Of a stretch of DNA of 64,000 nt, positions 27,788 to 37,164 are shown piece after piece. The first letter of the stretch is position 1, and the number at the start of each line of letters is the position of its first letter. The stretch comes from Dyadobacter crusticola DSM 16708 (GTDB taxonomy: Bacteria > Bacteroidota > Bacteroidia > Cytophagales > Spirosomataceae). Location: NCBI RefSeq assembly GCF_000701505.1, contig NZ_JNJB01000019.1:1-64000 (forward strand), in the 5' to 3' direction. Under the pieces are notes generated by a model. It made no database searches, was not told where the DNA came from, and worked only from the letters and a program-made list of their open reading frames with translations. Made by a program: the position numbers and the translations under genes.

Positions 27788-28555
27788 TTACCACAACAAG
27801 GGCTTCCAGCCCCTCTCCATAATGAAGTACCGGATCACTTCGGCACGAATTGAAGTGAAACCGTCCTTCTTCCAGGAAGCAAACTCATCAAGGCTGTAAG
27901 AAGGACGGGTGTTCCCGCTGTCCGAAGGGCTCGTTTGCCGGGGTACAACCGTTCCGATGTCGCCCAGTATCCGGCAGCTGGCTGCGAAATGGATGTCTTC
28001 CGCCGTTTCAAATGTGACTGGCCAGACGCCCCAGAAATACCTCAGCCATTCAGTCCTGAAAAAATAGCTGCTACACGGAAAATCGATCTTGGTATCTGCC
28101 TCACAGAGGTTAACCGAGTCAACCGTTCGGCTGTCGCCAACAAAATACCGGTTCACATAACCGGGACTTTTGACACGCTCGGGGTAGAAGTCGTCCCGGG
28201 GAATGATCCGGCCATTACTGGCCACAATGGCGTGGTGCTGACCGCAGGCCCGTATGCATGTTTCGATCCAGGTCGGCGACGGTACCATGTCATCGTCGAG
28301 CACCCAGGTATATTCCGACTTTGCGTGAATACCTATACTAAACCGCGAGAAATATTTAAGGTCCTCGTCCGACTGAAAGAATTTTATTTGTGGGTAATCG
28401 TCCAGCACGTCCTTCACATGCACATGCCGCATGCACTGAATCACCCATATATGGGCGGGCGGCGTCGTCTGGGCGAGGATTGCCTCTATCTGCTCGCGAA
28501 GATTGTTGCGCTTCCAGACTGTCAGAATAACAGTCACATTCGCATGATTTTCCAT
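27788..28555 (-). CDS. Glycosyltransferase family 2-like protein
   Basis: A 255-residue GT-A protein. The N-terminus NVTVILTVWKRNNLREQIEA is a GT2 start, TWVLDDDMVPSPTWIE (about 82-97) holds the metal-binding DDD, and FETAEDIHFAASCRILG carries a likely catalytic acidic residue (ED). It lies 12 bp downstream of the beta-barrel receptor stop, suggesting one transcript. The acceptor is unknown; the neighbouring RiPP genes make a peptide acceptor worth testing. Confidence 0.85.
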   Translation of the reverse strand: MENHANVTVILTVWKRNNLREQIEAILAQTTPPAHIWVIQCMRHVHVKDVLDDYPQIKFFQSDEDLKYFSRFSIGIHAKSEYTWVLDDDMVPSPTWIETCIRACGQHHAIVASNGRIIPRDDFYPERVKSPGYVNRYFVGDSRTVDSVNLCEADTKIDFPCSSYFFRTEWLRYFWGVWPVTFETAEDIHFAASCRILGDIGTVVPRQTSPSDSGNTRPSYSLDEFASWKKDGFTSIRAEVIRYFIMERGWKPLLW

Positions 28556-28567
28556 ATTCTGTCGTGA

Positions 28568-30958
28568 TCAGTTCGCGTTCATACGTCTTTTTTCCGCCTC
28601 GTTGCCCAGGCTTTTATTCCTGGCCTGCTTCACTGTTTTCTTTCCAAAATTGTAGGATAAAGACGCCCTCACTCGCTGATTATCGGAATAGTACCGGCTC
28701 GAAATGTTCACAGGCCCGTACTCGGTCAGCAATGTGTTAACCTGGGTCCTGAAAATATCCTGAAAAGAGACTTTAAAAGTGACATCTTTTACTACTTCCT
28801 TGGTCAGGCTGACCGTTGCCCAGTACAACGCCCTGTTCTGCCAGATCGTGTAGCGGTTGGGGGAGTTATAAGCGAAAAACAGCTCTGTCTTGTAGCCTTT
28901 GGGCAGTGAAAAGATGTTTGTGCTGTAAAAAGAAAACCCATAGCCGCCCAGCTTCACACCCGGCACATTACCGATCTCGGACCGTGTCTGTGTACCCGAA
29001 ATTGTGAGAGAGGTGTTGGTTTGCCACCATTTAACCACTTCCTGTCCCCAGTTGGCCCCTACATATGCGTCGTTTACACTCTTAAGGTTACCCATCGACT
29101 GTATATAAATTCGCGTTTCCAGGTCCGCAAACATCACATCCGAGATGAGGTTCTTTGTATGCGTATAATTGGCGTAAAATGATAACCCGCCCATCGTATA
29201 GTAGACGTCCAATGTATTAGCGAAGGAAGGTTTCAGCGCCGGATTGCTTTCGGAAATCGTGTAAGGGTCCATCAGCGACCGGTAAGGAACAAGATTGGAC
29301 AGCGCGGGCCGTGAGATCTTGCGGGTGTAAGAAATATTGAAATTCGATTTATTATCAAACTCTTTGGTGATTCCCAGGCTCGGAAAGAACCCGGAATATC
29401 GCCGGTTCAGATTTGAACTCGCCAACTCCTGGCTGGTATACTCAAACCTCACACCTGCTTGTACCGACCAGCCCCCTTTCAGGTCGTTGGTGTAATTACC
29501 ATATCCGGCGTAGCCAAATTCCTTGTAAACCCCCGAGTTGCTGAAGGCGGGATCGAGTACGTAGAAACCTTCGGTAGCGGTTTCCTGCATCAGCTGGTTG
29601 TTGTTGCTGATAGACATATACCGCCCGCCCAGCTCCCAGCGGCCCGCTTTGGAAGGCAGGGTCAGATCAGCCTGCGCAATGAGGCTTCGCTGATCGCCGG
29701 GGTTCTGTATCTTAACGGCCGTGGTCGTTCCGATTGCTCCCCCTTCCGCATCCTGGCGCTGGTAGTAAAGATTCTGCACATTGGATTTATCCAAAAAACT
29801 CTGCGTCACATTCACCGATAGTTCCTTTCCGGTGCTGTCGAGTTTGCCGGTATAATAGAGGTTCACATCATAAGTCTCCGAATTACCCCGACGGTTCTTG
29901 TCCACGTGGAGCAAAGAATCAACCTTGCCGGAAGCGCCAATGAACCGGGTTTCCATATCGGTCAGGTAGCGGCTCCGGCTATGCCCGGTATTGAACCGCA
30001 GTCCTACCGACTGTCTGTCGTTCGGTGTGAAATCAATCCCGCTAAATGTCGAAACACCTTTGGTTCTATAAATTACTTCCAGTTCATTCTTCATTGCGCC
30101 GCCTGGAAATTTTCTCTCCAAGACCTGGTCTTCAAGTGTATTCTCCACTTTCCCACTTACGGAGGTGAAGAAGTTCCACTTCGGCGTCCGGAAGTTAAGA
30201 GAGCCGTCGGGATAAAACCTGCCCATTTGTCCTTGCGAGTGGATCACACTCAAACGCCCGTTTAACCCTGTGCTCAGGCTTTTTTTCGTAATAATGTTAA
30301 TCACCGCTCCGAACGACGCATCGTATTTGGCAGGCGGGTTGGACATTACCTCTACTTTGAGAATTTCCTCTGCCGAAAAATTCTGTAAAAAATTGGATAA
30401 TGCACTTTCGCTGGTTTGTCGCCCGTCCACCAGGATCAGTACGTTCCCTTTATTCCCAACTTTAATACCGTTGGACGATGTACGTACCAGGGGCGCATAT
30501 TTCAGGAGATCTTCCACTTTGTTGCCCTTCGCGATGACGCTGTTCTCCACATTCAGGATCATGCGGTCGCCTTTTTGTTCAACCAGGCTGCGCTGGCCTT
30601 TCACGGTTATCTCCCGAAGATCCTGTGCAGTTTCTTCAAGAGCTATACCGGAAAATTCCTGTGCTGGGTTTGCCGCATTAAGCGTGAACCGCTCCGACCA
30701 CTTCTTCTGAAAACCCATGTATTGTACAGTGACCAGATAGTCGCCCTCCGCAATGTTATCGATCGCAAAAAGGCCCTGATCATCACACATTGCTCCTTTC
30801 ACAATGCTGGAGTCTTTGCCCGCAACGAGTGCTACGGTGGCATAGGGCGCGACTGCGCTGTTTTTTTCTACGACCTTCCCTTTTACAAGAAATTGCGCTG
30901 ATAAATGGCCCGACAGGGACATTACAAATGCAGCAATCAGGTATGATTTCCTTTTCAT
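28568..30958 (-). CDS. Outer membrane beta-barrel (TonB-dependent receptor-like) protein
   Basis: A 796-residue outer-membrane protein: signal peptide (about 1-21), a carboxypeptidase-regulatory-like domain (about 22-105, VKGKVVEKNSAVAPYATVAL), a TonB plug with NPPAKYDASFGAVINIITKK (about 205-224) and a long barrel of the outer_membrane_beta-barrel_3 (PF14905) type ending RASLSYNFGKK. It lacks a SusD partner. It heads a unit with three glycosyltransferase-type genes and may import or export a modified peptide or siderophore-like compound. It is divergent from the DUF6734-like gene. Confidence 0.9.
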   Translation of the reverse strand: MKRKSYLIAAFVMSLSGHLSAQFLVKGKVVEKNSAVAPYATVALVAGKDSSIVKGAMCDDQGLFAIDNIAEGDYLVTVQYMGFQKKWSERFTLNAANPAQEFSGIALEETAQDLREITVKGQRSLVEQKGDRMILNVENSVIAKGNKVEDLLKYAPLVRTSSNGIKVGNKGNVLILVDGRQTSESALSNFLQNFSAEEILKVEVMSNPPAKYDASFGAVINIITKKSLSTGLNGRLSVIHSQGQMGRFYPDGSLNFRTPKWNFFTSVSGKVENTLEDQVLERKFPGGAMKNELEVIYRTKGVSTFSGIDFTPNDRQSVGLRFNTGHSRSRYLTDMETRFIGASGKVDSLLHVDKNRRGNSETYDVNLYYTGKLDSTGKELSVNVTQSFLDKSNVQNLYYQRQDAEGGAIGTTTAVKIQNPGDQRSLIAQADLTLPSKAGRWELGGRYMSISNNNQLMQETATEGFYVLDPAFSNSGVYKEFGYAGYGNYTNDLKGGWSVQAGVRFEYTSQELASSNLNRRYSGFFPSLGITKEFDNKSNFNISYTRKISRPALSNLVPYRSLMDPYTISESNPALKPSFANTLDVYYTMGGLSFYANYTHTKNLISDVMFADLETRIYIQSMGNLKSVNDAYVGANWGQEVVKWWQTNTSLTISGTQTRSEIGNVPGVKLGGYGFSFYSTNIFSLPKGYKTELFFAYNSPNRYTIWQNRALYWATVSLTKEVVKDVTFKVSFQDIFRTQVNTLLTEYGPVNISSRYYSDNQRVRASLSYNFGKKTVKQARNKSLGNEAEKRRMNAN

Positions 30959-31184
30959 AGCATCCGGATTATGATGATAATACCTTTTTTGATACGCAAA
31001 AGAGTTCAGAAAGCGGTTTTGCTGAAATTTTCTTATACCAACCCGCCGAAAATTAAGACGGGATAAAAACCTTCGGTTCGTCGAAACCCGGGCACGTTTC
31101 GTCTAAAAAAGACCCGTGCAACACAGCCGTTTCATTACTTCGCTGGTGCTATCATTCATCCTTTCTCCTTCAAACAAGCTGCGC

Positions 31185-32690
31185 ATGAAGGCTATACAAA
31201 CCTTTTGGACCCCGCCGGATCAACCTGTTCAACACCTTGCGGGGGGATGGCTCGACCCGCGCTACCATTTTATGAGTTGGGCATTGAGTGCCTCGCTCCT
31301 CGCCCGCCATTTCGAAAAAGTAGTCTTGCATACGGACATAAACGGCCGCCACATCCTCATCGACGAATTGGCCCTTCCTTACTCGGAGGTACATCTGGTA
31401 CAGGAGGGACTGGGCAAAAAGTATCCGAAAAAATGGTGGGTAATGCGCAAAATCCTCTCCTATGGCTTGTCTGACGAACCTTTCATCCACGTCGACGGCG
31501 ACGCTTTTCTCTGGAACGGCCTGCCGGAGTCCACACTTAACATGCCACTAATCGCCCAAAACAGGCAGGATGGCTTTATGTGCTATAATGTGGCCGTCAA
31601 TCAGTTCAAGGGTGCCGGCATTCCGCTTCCAGGCTTCATCGATCCGTCGCTTGATGCTTACCCGGCCGTCAATATGGGTGTTACCGGAGGTACGGATTAT
31701 GTTTTCTTTAAAAAATATGCGGATATCGTGGGGACTTTCTACGACCAGCACCTATCCGGTCGGGAAGGCTCCGCGGAAATGACCAATACAGGTTATCTCA
31801 ACACCCTGATTGAAGAATGCTTCTTTGCATTGCTAGCCGCTTCGGAGAACCTGCCCATTGCCATGCTCATTGATGAAAAAATGGATGGCGGCTATGCTTC
31901 TCTGGCCAACTGCCTCAACCAGAATTACCCCGTGACGCATCTGATCGGAGAGAACAAGCAACGCATTTTCTATTGCAAACAGGTGGAGTTCTACCTTCAG
32001 AAACTTTTCCCGGATACCTTCCGGCGTGTTGCCTATTTTTTGGAAAAATATAATTTTCGGCAAGCGCCTGTCAAAGATAAATCCACTCCCGACCCGTTCG
32101 CACTAAGTAATGCGTTGTGCAAAAACAGCGGAGAGCCTGCCGTTTTTACATTTGAAAACTATCACTCCCTCTCCCGCAAATACCGCAAACAGGGAAAAGA
32201 GCAGATCCTGAAAATGAGTCGGTTTGAAATGGAAAAGAGCCGCGCCATCCGCAATTACCTTCGCAACAAGTCGCGGTTTTCGATGCAACAGCAAAACCGT
32301 TTCGCCCTGGTGGATCGCCTTATGGCCCTCCCGATCCGTGAACGACTGGACGATACGCTGACCTATAACGAGCATGCGCCTGTTTTCAGGGTAAGATATC
32401 CGTCGCAATCGGTAGACAGCCATTGCACGCTGGTTTACGATTTCGATTTCCACTACGAACATATTACGCATCGATCGCTGGACGACCTGAGCCTGCTGAT
32501 CCTGCTCAACACCGAGCATCCAGTAACTTACCGGACCCTGATCGGGCAGTTCGAGAACAGGACCGGGGCGGATCTAGATGCCGACGCACCAACACCCGCC
32601 CTGGTCAACCTGGATCTTAAGATCAAGGAAATGATTTTAATCGGCCTATTGACCTACACTTTCGCACAGAAACCAGCAGAAGCTTGCTAG
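31185..32690 (+). CDS. DUF6734-like glycosyltransferase-type protein with PqqD-like C-terminus
   Basis: A 501-residue protein starting at ATG 31185 (an upstream GTG at 31116 is unlikely). The N-terminal half (about 1-300) resembles DUF6734, with a DxD-type motif in FIHVDGDAFLW (D104, D106) as in GT-A glycosyltransferases. The C-terminal segment (about 425-492), RSLDDLSLLILLN followed by VTYRTLIGQF and KEMILIGLLTY, reads like a PqqD/RRE winged helix that binds RiPP leader peptides. If so, this would be a glycosyltransferase that brings its own leader-recognition domain. It is convergent with the HlyD gene, the two stop codons sharing a CTAG. The family name is from memory and the RRE call is inference. 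Confidence 0.7.
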   Translation: MKAIQTFWTPPDQPVQHLAGGWLDPRYHFMSWALSASLLARHFEKVVLHTDINGRHILIDELALPYSEVHLVQEGLGKKYPKKWWVMRKILSYGLSDEPFIHVDGDAFLWNGLPESTLNMPLIAQNRQDGFMCYNVAVNQFKGAGIPLPGFIDPSLDAYPAVNMGVTGGTDYVFFKKYADIVGTFYDQHLSGREGSAEMTNTGYLNTLIEECFFALLAASENLPIAMLIDEKMDGGYASLANCLNQNYPVTHLIGENKQRIFYCKQVEFYLQKLFPDTFRRVAYFLEKYNFRQAPVKDKSTPDPFALSNALCKNSGEPAVFTFENYHSLSRKYRKQGKEQILKMSRFEMEKSRAIRNYLRNKSRFSMQQQNRFALVDRLMALPIRERLDDTLTYNEHAPVFRVRYPSQSVDSHCTLVYDFDFHYEHITHRSLDDLSLLILLNTEHPVTYRTLIGQFENRTGADLDADAPTPALVNLDLKIKEMILIGLLTYTFAQKPAEAC

Positions 32691-33403
32691 AAAATCCCGG
32701 TAAAAACCTTGTCAAAGACAGACAGATTCTCAGTGATCACCTCGGCTTCCCCGTTGATGACCGCCTGCATAGGAATTTTTTGATTAATGTTGGTCGTCAG
32801 ACCATTGGTGAGCGCCACTTTTACCCTGTAAAACCGATCAATAGGGATTAATGGCCTGGTGGCTACCTTACCGATCAGAAAACCATATTTGCTTTCCGGA
32901 AACTCATTGAGCCGCAGGATTACCTTCTGCCCTCTCCGGAGCTGGCCGGCCCCGTTAATGGGCACATACAGCTCCACATCGTAAGTTGAAAATTCCGGTA
33001 CTACCATCAGGACCGATGCCCTCGGCATTTCCTCAGTACCTTTGAACATGGCTATCTTTCCATTGGTAGGTGCGGTGTAAAACTGCTTTTTGCCCGTAAT
33101 GCTGTTGCTTTCAACGAGAATAGTGTCATTCTTCCGCACGACCTCGCCGTCCGATACCTGTGGCAGGTAATCCACGGCTGGATCGGTCTTCATCCACGCG
33201 ACCCTGAAATATTGTTCTCGGGCATTCAGACTCGCCTTTGCTTTAATTGAGACCGGCAGATAGAGGTATCTGGAAACTCCCAGCACTATCACCAACAGTA
33301 CAAGGAAAACAGAGATCCCCCATCGGATAACCCAGCTGGGAACCTGACCAATAATTTCCTGGATCTCTTCATTCGGTTGATACTGATCAATTACAGTTGA
33401 CAT
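32687..33403 (-). CDS. HlyD family secretion (membrane fusion) protein, short form
   Basis: A 238-residue protein with a cytoplasmic N-terminus, one membrane anchor (about 28-49, IRWGISVFLVLLVIVLGVSR) and a periplasmic barrel-sandwich fold (SDGEVVRKNDTI, LYVPINGAGQLRRGQKVILR). It lacks the long coiled-coil hairpin of classical HlyD and is short for the family. It lies 11 bp downstream of the C39 ABC transporter gene and should link that exporter to the envelope. Confidence 0.85.
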   Translation of the reverse strand: MSTVIDQYQPNEEIQEIIGQVPSWVIRWGISVFLVLLVIVLGVSRYLYLPVSIKAKASLNAREQYFRVAWMKTDPAVDYLPQVSDGEVVRKNDTILVESNSITGKKQFYTAPTNGKIAMFKGTEEMPRASVLMVVPEFSTYDVELYVPINGAGQLRRGQKVILRLNEFPESKYGFLIGKVATRPLIPIDRFYRVKVALTNGLTTNINQKIPMQAVINGEAEVITENLSVFDKVFTGIF

Positions 33404-33414
33404 AAGATTTTCAT

Positions 33415-35718
33415 TTAAGCTGCGTCCAGTTCTAGTTGATTTTTAACCAGGTTGTAATAATACCCTTTGCTTCTGCACAATTCCTTGTGATTGCCGATCT
33501 CCTTAACCTCTCCCCCGTCCAGAACGATAATCTGATCGGCATTCTTGACGGTACTGAGCCGGTGCGCGATCACGATCACAGTGCGACCCTTGAAAAATTT
33601 CTCAAGGTTCTCCATAATGACGCGTTCATTATTGGCATCGAGTGCGCTGGTAGCTTCGTCAAAGAACAGGTAACTCGGATCTTTGTACACCGACCTGGCA
33701 ATAAAAATACGTTGCCGCTGGCCTCCGCTGAGACCGGAACCTGCGCTGCCTACTTTGGTAGAGAAACCAAGCGGCAACTTTCGCACATAATCCTGGATAT
33801 TGGCGGTCAGCACGGCTTCCAGCAAACGGTTTTCATTGATCCTGTGCCCGTCTACGGCAATATTCTTGGCGAGGGTATCCGAAAAAATAAACCCGTCCTG
33901 CATCACCGTCCCGCATCGGTTCCGCCAGCTACTGGCCTGAATGTCGGTCATTTCAATACCGTCGACGAGTATTTCGCCCTCCTGCGGCGGGTAGAATTTC
34001 AGAAGCAGTTTGAGTAATGTCGTTTTACCGCTTCCGCTGGCGCCCACGATGGCGGTCACCTTCCCTTTTGGAATGTGGATATTTATATTTTTGAGAACCC
34101 AGGGGACATGCGGGCTGCCGTACCTGAATGAAAGGTTGCGGATCGTAATACCCTCGTCGAAGCCAGTCAACATGCTGTTGAACCGTAGGTCGGCAACGGC
34201 CTCCTGCAATTCCCTCTCGCTGTAATCTGCAATCTCGCTCCGCTTACCAAACATATACTCCTCGTTCAGCTCTTCATCGGGTTTGTTGTGAATCTCGCTC
34301 AACCGGTCGAGGCTCATTTTTGAGTCCTGAACGCTTTTGATGAACTCGATGATCTGCCCTAACGGACCGTTCAGCTGCCCTATAATGTAGGAGATACTGA
34401 GCATGACCCCAAGTGATATCTCGTTGTTGATCACCTGAGTAGCCGAAATGTAGGTGACGATGATGTTTTTGAGCTGGGTGAAAAATGAAGATCCGATTTC
34501 CTGGTATTGTTCCAAGCTCAGGCTCTTCACATTTACTTTGAAAAGCTTCGCCTGGATGCGCTCCCATTCCCATCGGCGTGCGCGCTCACAATTGTTCAGT
34601 TTAATCTCCTGCATGCCGGTGATGAGCTCAAATATGCTGCTCTGGTTTTCACGCATGCTCTGGAACCGTTTGTAATCGAGGTCGCGGCGTTGTTTGAGGA
34701 ACAGGAAAACCCAGGCAAACGAAAGAATACTCCCGATCAGGAATACCAGCAGCAGTTCCACACTGTAAAAAGCCAGTACCCCTGAAAAGATGATGATATT
34801 CAGGACAGAAAATAGCGTGTTGATAGTCGTACTGGTTAGGAAAGTTTCGATCCGGTGGTGGTCAGCAAGCCGCTGGGTGATATCACCCACATTTTTGCTC
34901 TCAAAAAAACTGATCGGCAACTTCATAAGCTTGATCAGAAAGTGCGAGATGATACTGAGGCTAATCCTTGTATTAATATGCAGCAAGATCCAGTTCCGTA
35001 TCATATCGACGCTTACCCCGCCGAGAAAAAGCATCAGCTGGGCGATCAGGATCAGGTGAATGAGGCTGATATTGTGCTGGTGTATCCCGTAATCGACCAG
35101 CGATTGCGTTAGAAACGGAAATATCAGGCTCACAATGCTCCCGAAGACCATTCCGAGGCATACCTGCGTCAGGTACTTTTTATAGGGGGACAGGTACTGA
35201 AACAGAAATCCGAAACCCGTATTGGGCTTCCGGTCACCTTCTGCCTCTATATGATGAAATTCGGGGGTAGGTTCGAGGAGCAACGCTACGCCGACTTCCC
35301 TTGCGGGGTCGCCCGCCCAGCAGCGCAGGAACACTTCCCGGTCCAGGGCAATCAGTCCGTGCCCGGGATCGGCGATAATATAGCGATCCTCAAATTTCCG
35401 TTTGCTGAATGAAAACTGTCTTTTTACATCGTATAGCACCACATAGTGCTCCTGGTTCCAATGCAGAATACAGGGATAAGGCGCCTCATTGCTCAATTTC
35501 TGGCAATTGATCCTTACCATCAAGGTCTTGAAGCCGATCTTCTCGGCAGCGAGACTCAGGTTGGCCAGGCTCACACCCGATCGGGAGACAAATGCATTGG
35601 ACCTCAAATAGTCAATGGAATAGTCCTTCCCGAAATATGCCGTCACCATTTTAAGACATGTGGGGCCACAGTCCATAAAATCCAGCTGTGCAAAAAACTT
35701 GTATTTATTTCCAGCCAT
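33415..35718 (-). CDS. C39 peptidase-containing ABC transporter (PCAT)
   Basis: A 767-residue fusion. The N-terminal C39 double-glycine peptidase (about 1-140) has the oxyanion Gln and catalytic Cys in QLDFMDCGPTCLKM (Gln11, Cys17) and the His in NQEHYVVLYDV. A six-helix membrane domain follows (about 165-450), then an ATPase with Walker A GASGSGKTTLLKLL, signature LSGGQRQRIFIARS and Walker B YLFFDEATSALD. It should cut leader peptides after GG and export the mature RiPP. All four lanthipeptide leaders and two other peptides nearby carry GG junctions, and no other exporter is present in the locus. Confidence 0.95.
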   Translation of the reverse strand: MAGNKYKFFAQLDFMDCGPTCLKMVTAYFGKDYSIDYLRSNAFVSRSGVSLANLSLAAEKIGFKTLMVRINCQKLSNEAPYPCILHWNQEHYVVLYDVKRQFSFSKRKFEDRYIIADPGHGLIALDREVFLRCWAGDPAREVGVALLLEPTPEFHHIEAEGDRKPNTGFGFLFQYLSPYKKYLTQVCLGMVFGSIVSLIFPFLTQSLVDYGIHQHNISLIHLILIAQLMLFLGGVSVDMIRNWILLHINTRISLSIISHFLIKLMKLPISFFESKNVGDITQRLADHHRIETFLTSTTINTLFSVLNIIIFSGVLAFYSVELLLVFLIGSILSFAWVFLFLKQRRDLDYKRFQSMRENQSSIFELITGMQEIKLNNCERARRWEWERIQAKLFKVNVKSLSLEQYQEIGSSFFTQLKNIIVTYISATQVINNEISLGVMLSISYIIGQLNGPLGQIIEFIKSVQDSKMSLDRLSEIHNKPDEELNEEYMFGKRSEIADYSERELQEAVADLRFNSMLTGFDEGITIRNLSFRYGSPHVPWVLKNINIHIPKGKVTAIVGASGSGKTTLLKLLLKFYPPQEGEILVDGIEMTDIQASSWRNRCGTVMQDGFIFSDTLAKNIAVDGHRINENRLLEAVLTANIQDYVRKLPLGFSTKVGSAGSGLSGGQRQRIFIARSVYKDPSYLFFDEATSALDANNERVIMENLEKFFKGRTVIVIAHRLSTVKNADQIIVLDGGEVKEIGNHKELCRSKGYYYNLVKNQLELDAA

Positions 35719-35726
35719 GTCCGTCG

Positions 35727-36938
35727 TTAATTTACAATATTGATACTTTTCAAAGCGTCCGCATAGGACGTCCGCACCAAACCAGCGCCATCAATCGTCG
35801 CGGACGACAAATGGTCGAGCAACACGTTTTGTACATGTGTCAGCAGCTTCATCAAGTCATAGCAATAGACCGACGCGTTTGCGAATTTCTTTTCCGCGCT
35901 GAATCTATGCGCCAGATGCCCGCCTCCGCATACCTGCCTCACCCTGCATTTACGGCACATATCCGGTAAAATGCGGTGGCTCTGCCGGTGCAATTTTACT
36001 AACGGTGACTCATATACCTCACTAAAATCATGATCTGCCACATCCATGCCTTCCTTCGTAAAACCGTCCCCGCATGCTTTCAGGTAGTCTGATGCTTCGA
36101 TGCCGCCGTCCGTCTCCACAATGAGGTAACGGTTCTCTTCCTGTCCAATACTTTCGAAGCCGGTATCAATACCGAGGATCATGAATACAAGTTGATTAAG
36201 GAATCGAATCCGCGGCTTAGCACTACTTTGATCAGCAAACCAACAATTGAAAAGTTTGATCCACCAATCACCGTACGGTGTATAAGCGTGCGTGGAAACC
36301 CGTTCTGTGTATAATGGCGGCGGCCTGTCGTGGTGGTAATCCGGCCACAAGAAGTCCAGATACCGGATGCCGAGGCCGCGAAAATACGCATACAGCTCAT
36401 TCGGGTCCGAGTTGGCATCCATCACCGCCAATATACCGAGCCGACAGTCGGCGACTCGGGCAGCCTCTAATCCCGCCACCGTCCGGGTGTGGGTACCAAG
36501 TTGCCGGTGATCTTTACGGAACCTGTCGTGCCAGTGCGCCGGACCATCCAGGCTGATACCGATGTGAAATGAAAGATCGTTGAGCAATACACACCAGGCT
36601 GCATCAAGCAGCACGCCGTTGGTCTGGACACCAAATTTCAGTTTGACCCTGGAACCCAATGCGGCCCGCGCCTTCTCGACAAATGTCCTGAAAAATGCCT
36701 TCCCTGCCAGGAGCGGCTCTCCCCCGTGGAGGATGAATTCGAATTCCGTGAGCTTGAACTCGTCACAATGCCTGGCTACCCGTGCCATCAACTGATCGAC
36801 CTGAATATCGGCCATTACCTTAGGCAACAGGAGATAACTTTCGTCACCCATCTGGTACATATAGCAATAGGAGCAGTTGATGTTACAACGGCTCGCTATC
36901 TTGACTACCACGCCGCTCAGGCCTTTTTGGGTGGGCAT
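35727..36938 (-). CDS. Radical SAM/SPASM peptide maturase (FxsB/XyeB/GrrM-like)
   Basis: A 403-residue radical SAM enzyme. The cluster motif is CNINCSYCYMYQMGD (Cys18, Cys22, Cys25), ILHGGEPLL is the GGEP SAM-binding motif, and the C-terminal SPASM-type Cys set includes CGDG, MCRKCRVRQVCGGGHLAHR and VYCYD. The CxxxCxYCYMYxxGD and CGGG pattern is that of FxsB, XyeB and GrrM enzymes, which in known cases crosslink aromatic residues in precursor peptides into three-residue cyclophanes. It lies 35 bp downstream of a 58-residue peptide gene with a W and F in its core. The clade assignment is from motif memory. Confidence 0.9.
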   Translation of the reverse strand: MPTQKGLSGVVVKIASRCNINCSYCYMYQMGDESYLLLPKVMADIQVDQLMARVARHCDEFKLTEFEFILHGGEPLLAGKAFFRTFVEKARAALGSRVKLKFGVQTNGVLLDAAWCVLLNDLSFHIGISLDGPAHWHDRFRKDHRQLGTHTRTVAGLEAARVADCRLGILAVMDANSDPNELYAYFRGLGIRYLDFLWPDYHHDRPPPLYTERVSTHAYTPYGDWWIKLFNCWFADQSSAKPRIRFLNQLVFMILGIDTGFESIGQEENRYLIVETDGGIEASDYLKACGDGFTKEGMDVADHDFSEVYESPLVKLHRQSHRILPDMCRKCRVRQVCGGGHLAHRFSAEKKFANASVYCYDLMKLLTHVQNVLLDHLSSATIDGAGLVRTSYADALKSINIVN

Positions 36939-36973
36939 AATTCATCCAGGTTAACAATCAGGACATTTCGTTT

Positions 36974-37150
36974 TCATTGAAGCTTTTCCTTGTCATCGTC
37001 GTTAGTTTTACCGCCGCCAAACTGCAACCAGCCTCCCTGGACATCATCGCCATCGATCTGGTCTTTCCCGTCTTCTTTCAGTTCGTCGAGCGACTTTCTG
37101 GTGCTTTTCTTATCTAGTTTGCTAATAGAAAATCTGTCTTTCTTTTTCAT
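36974..37150 (-). CDS. Candidate radical-SAM-modified precursor peptide (58 aa)
   Basis: A 58-residue open frame translated by hand. It begins MKKKDRFSISKLDKKSTRKS, a basic leader like those of the lanthipeptides here, followed by an acidic stretch and DVQGG, then WLQFGGGKTNDDDKEKLQ. The GG suits cleavage by the C39 transporter, leaving a core that starts with Trp. It lies 35 bp upstream of the radical SAM gene and 14 bp downstream of another small peptide gene, all on one strand. The aromatic WLQ or FGG triplet is a possible cyclophane site. It has no Cys, so lanthionine formation is excluded. Real gene: likely. Precursor role: inferred. Confidence 0.72.
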   Translation of the reverse strand: MKKKDRFSISKLDKKSTRKSLDELKEDGKDQIDGDDVQGGWLQFGGGKTNDDDKEKLQ

Positions 37151-37164
37151 GATTAAAAAGCATT

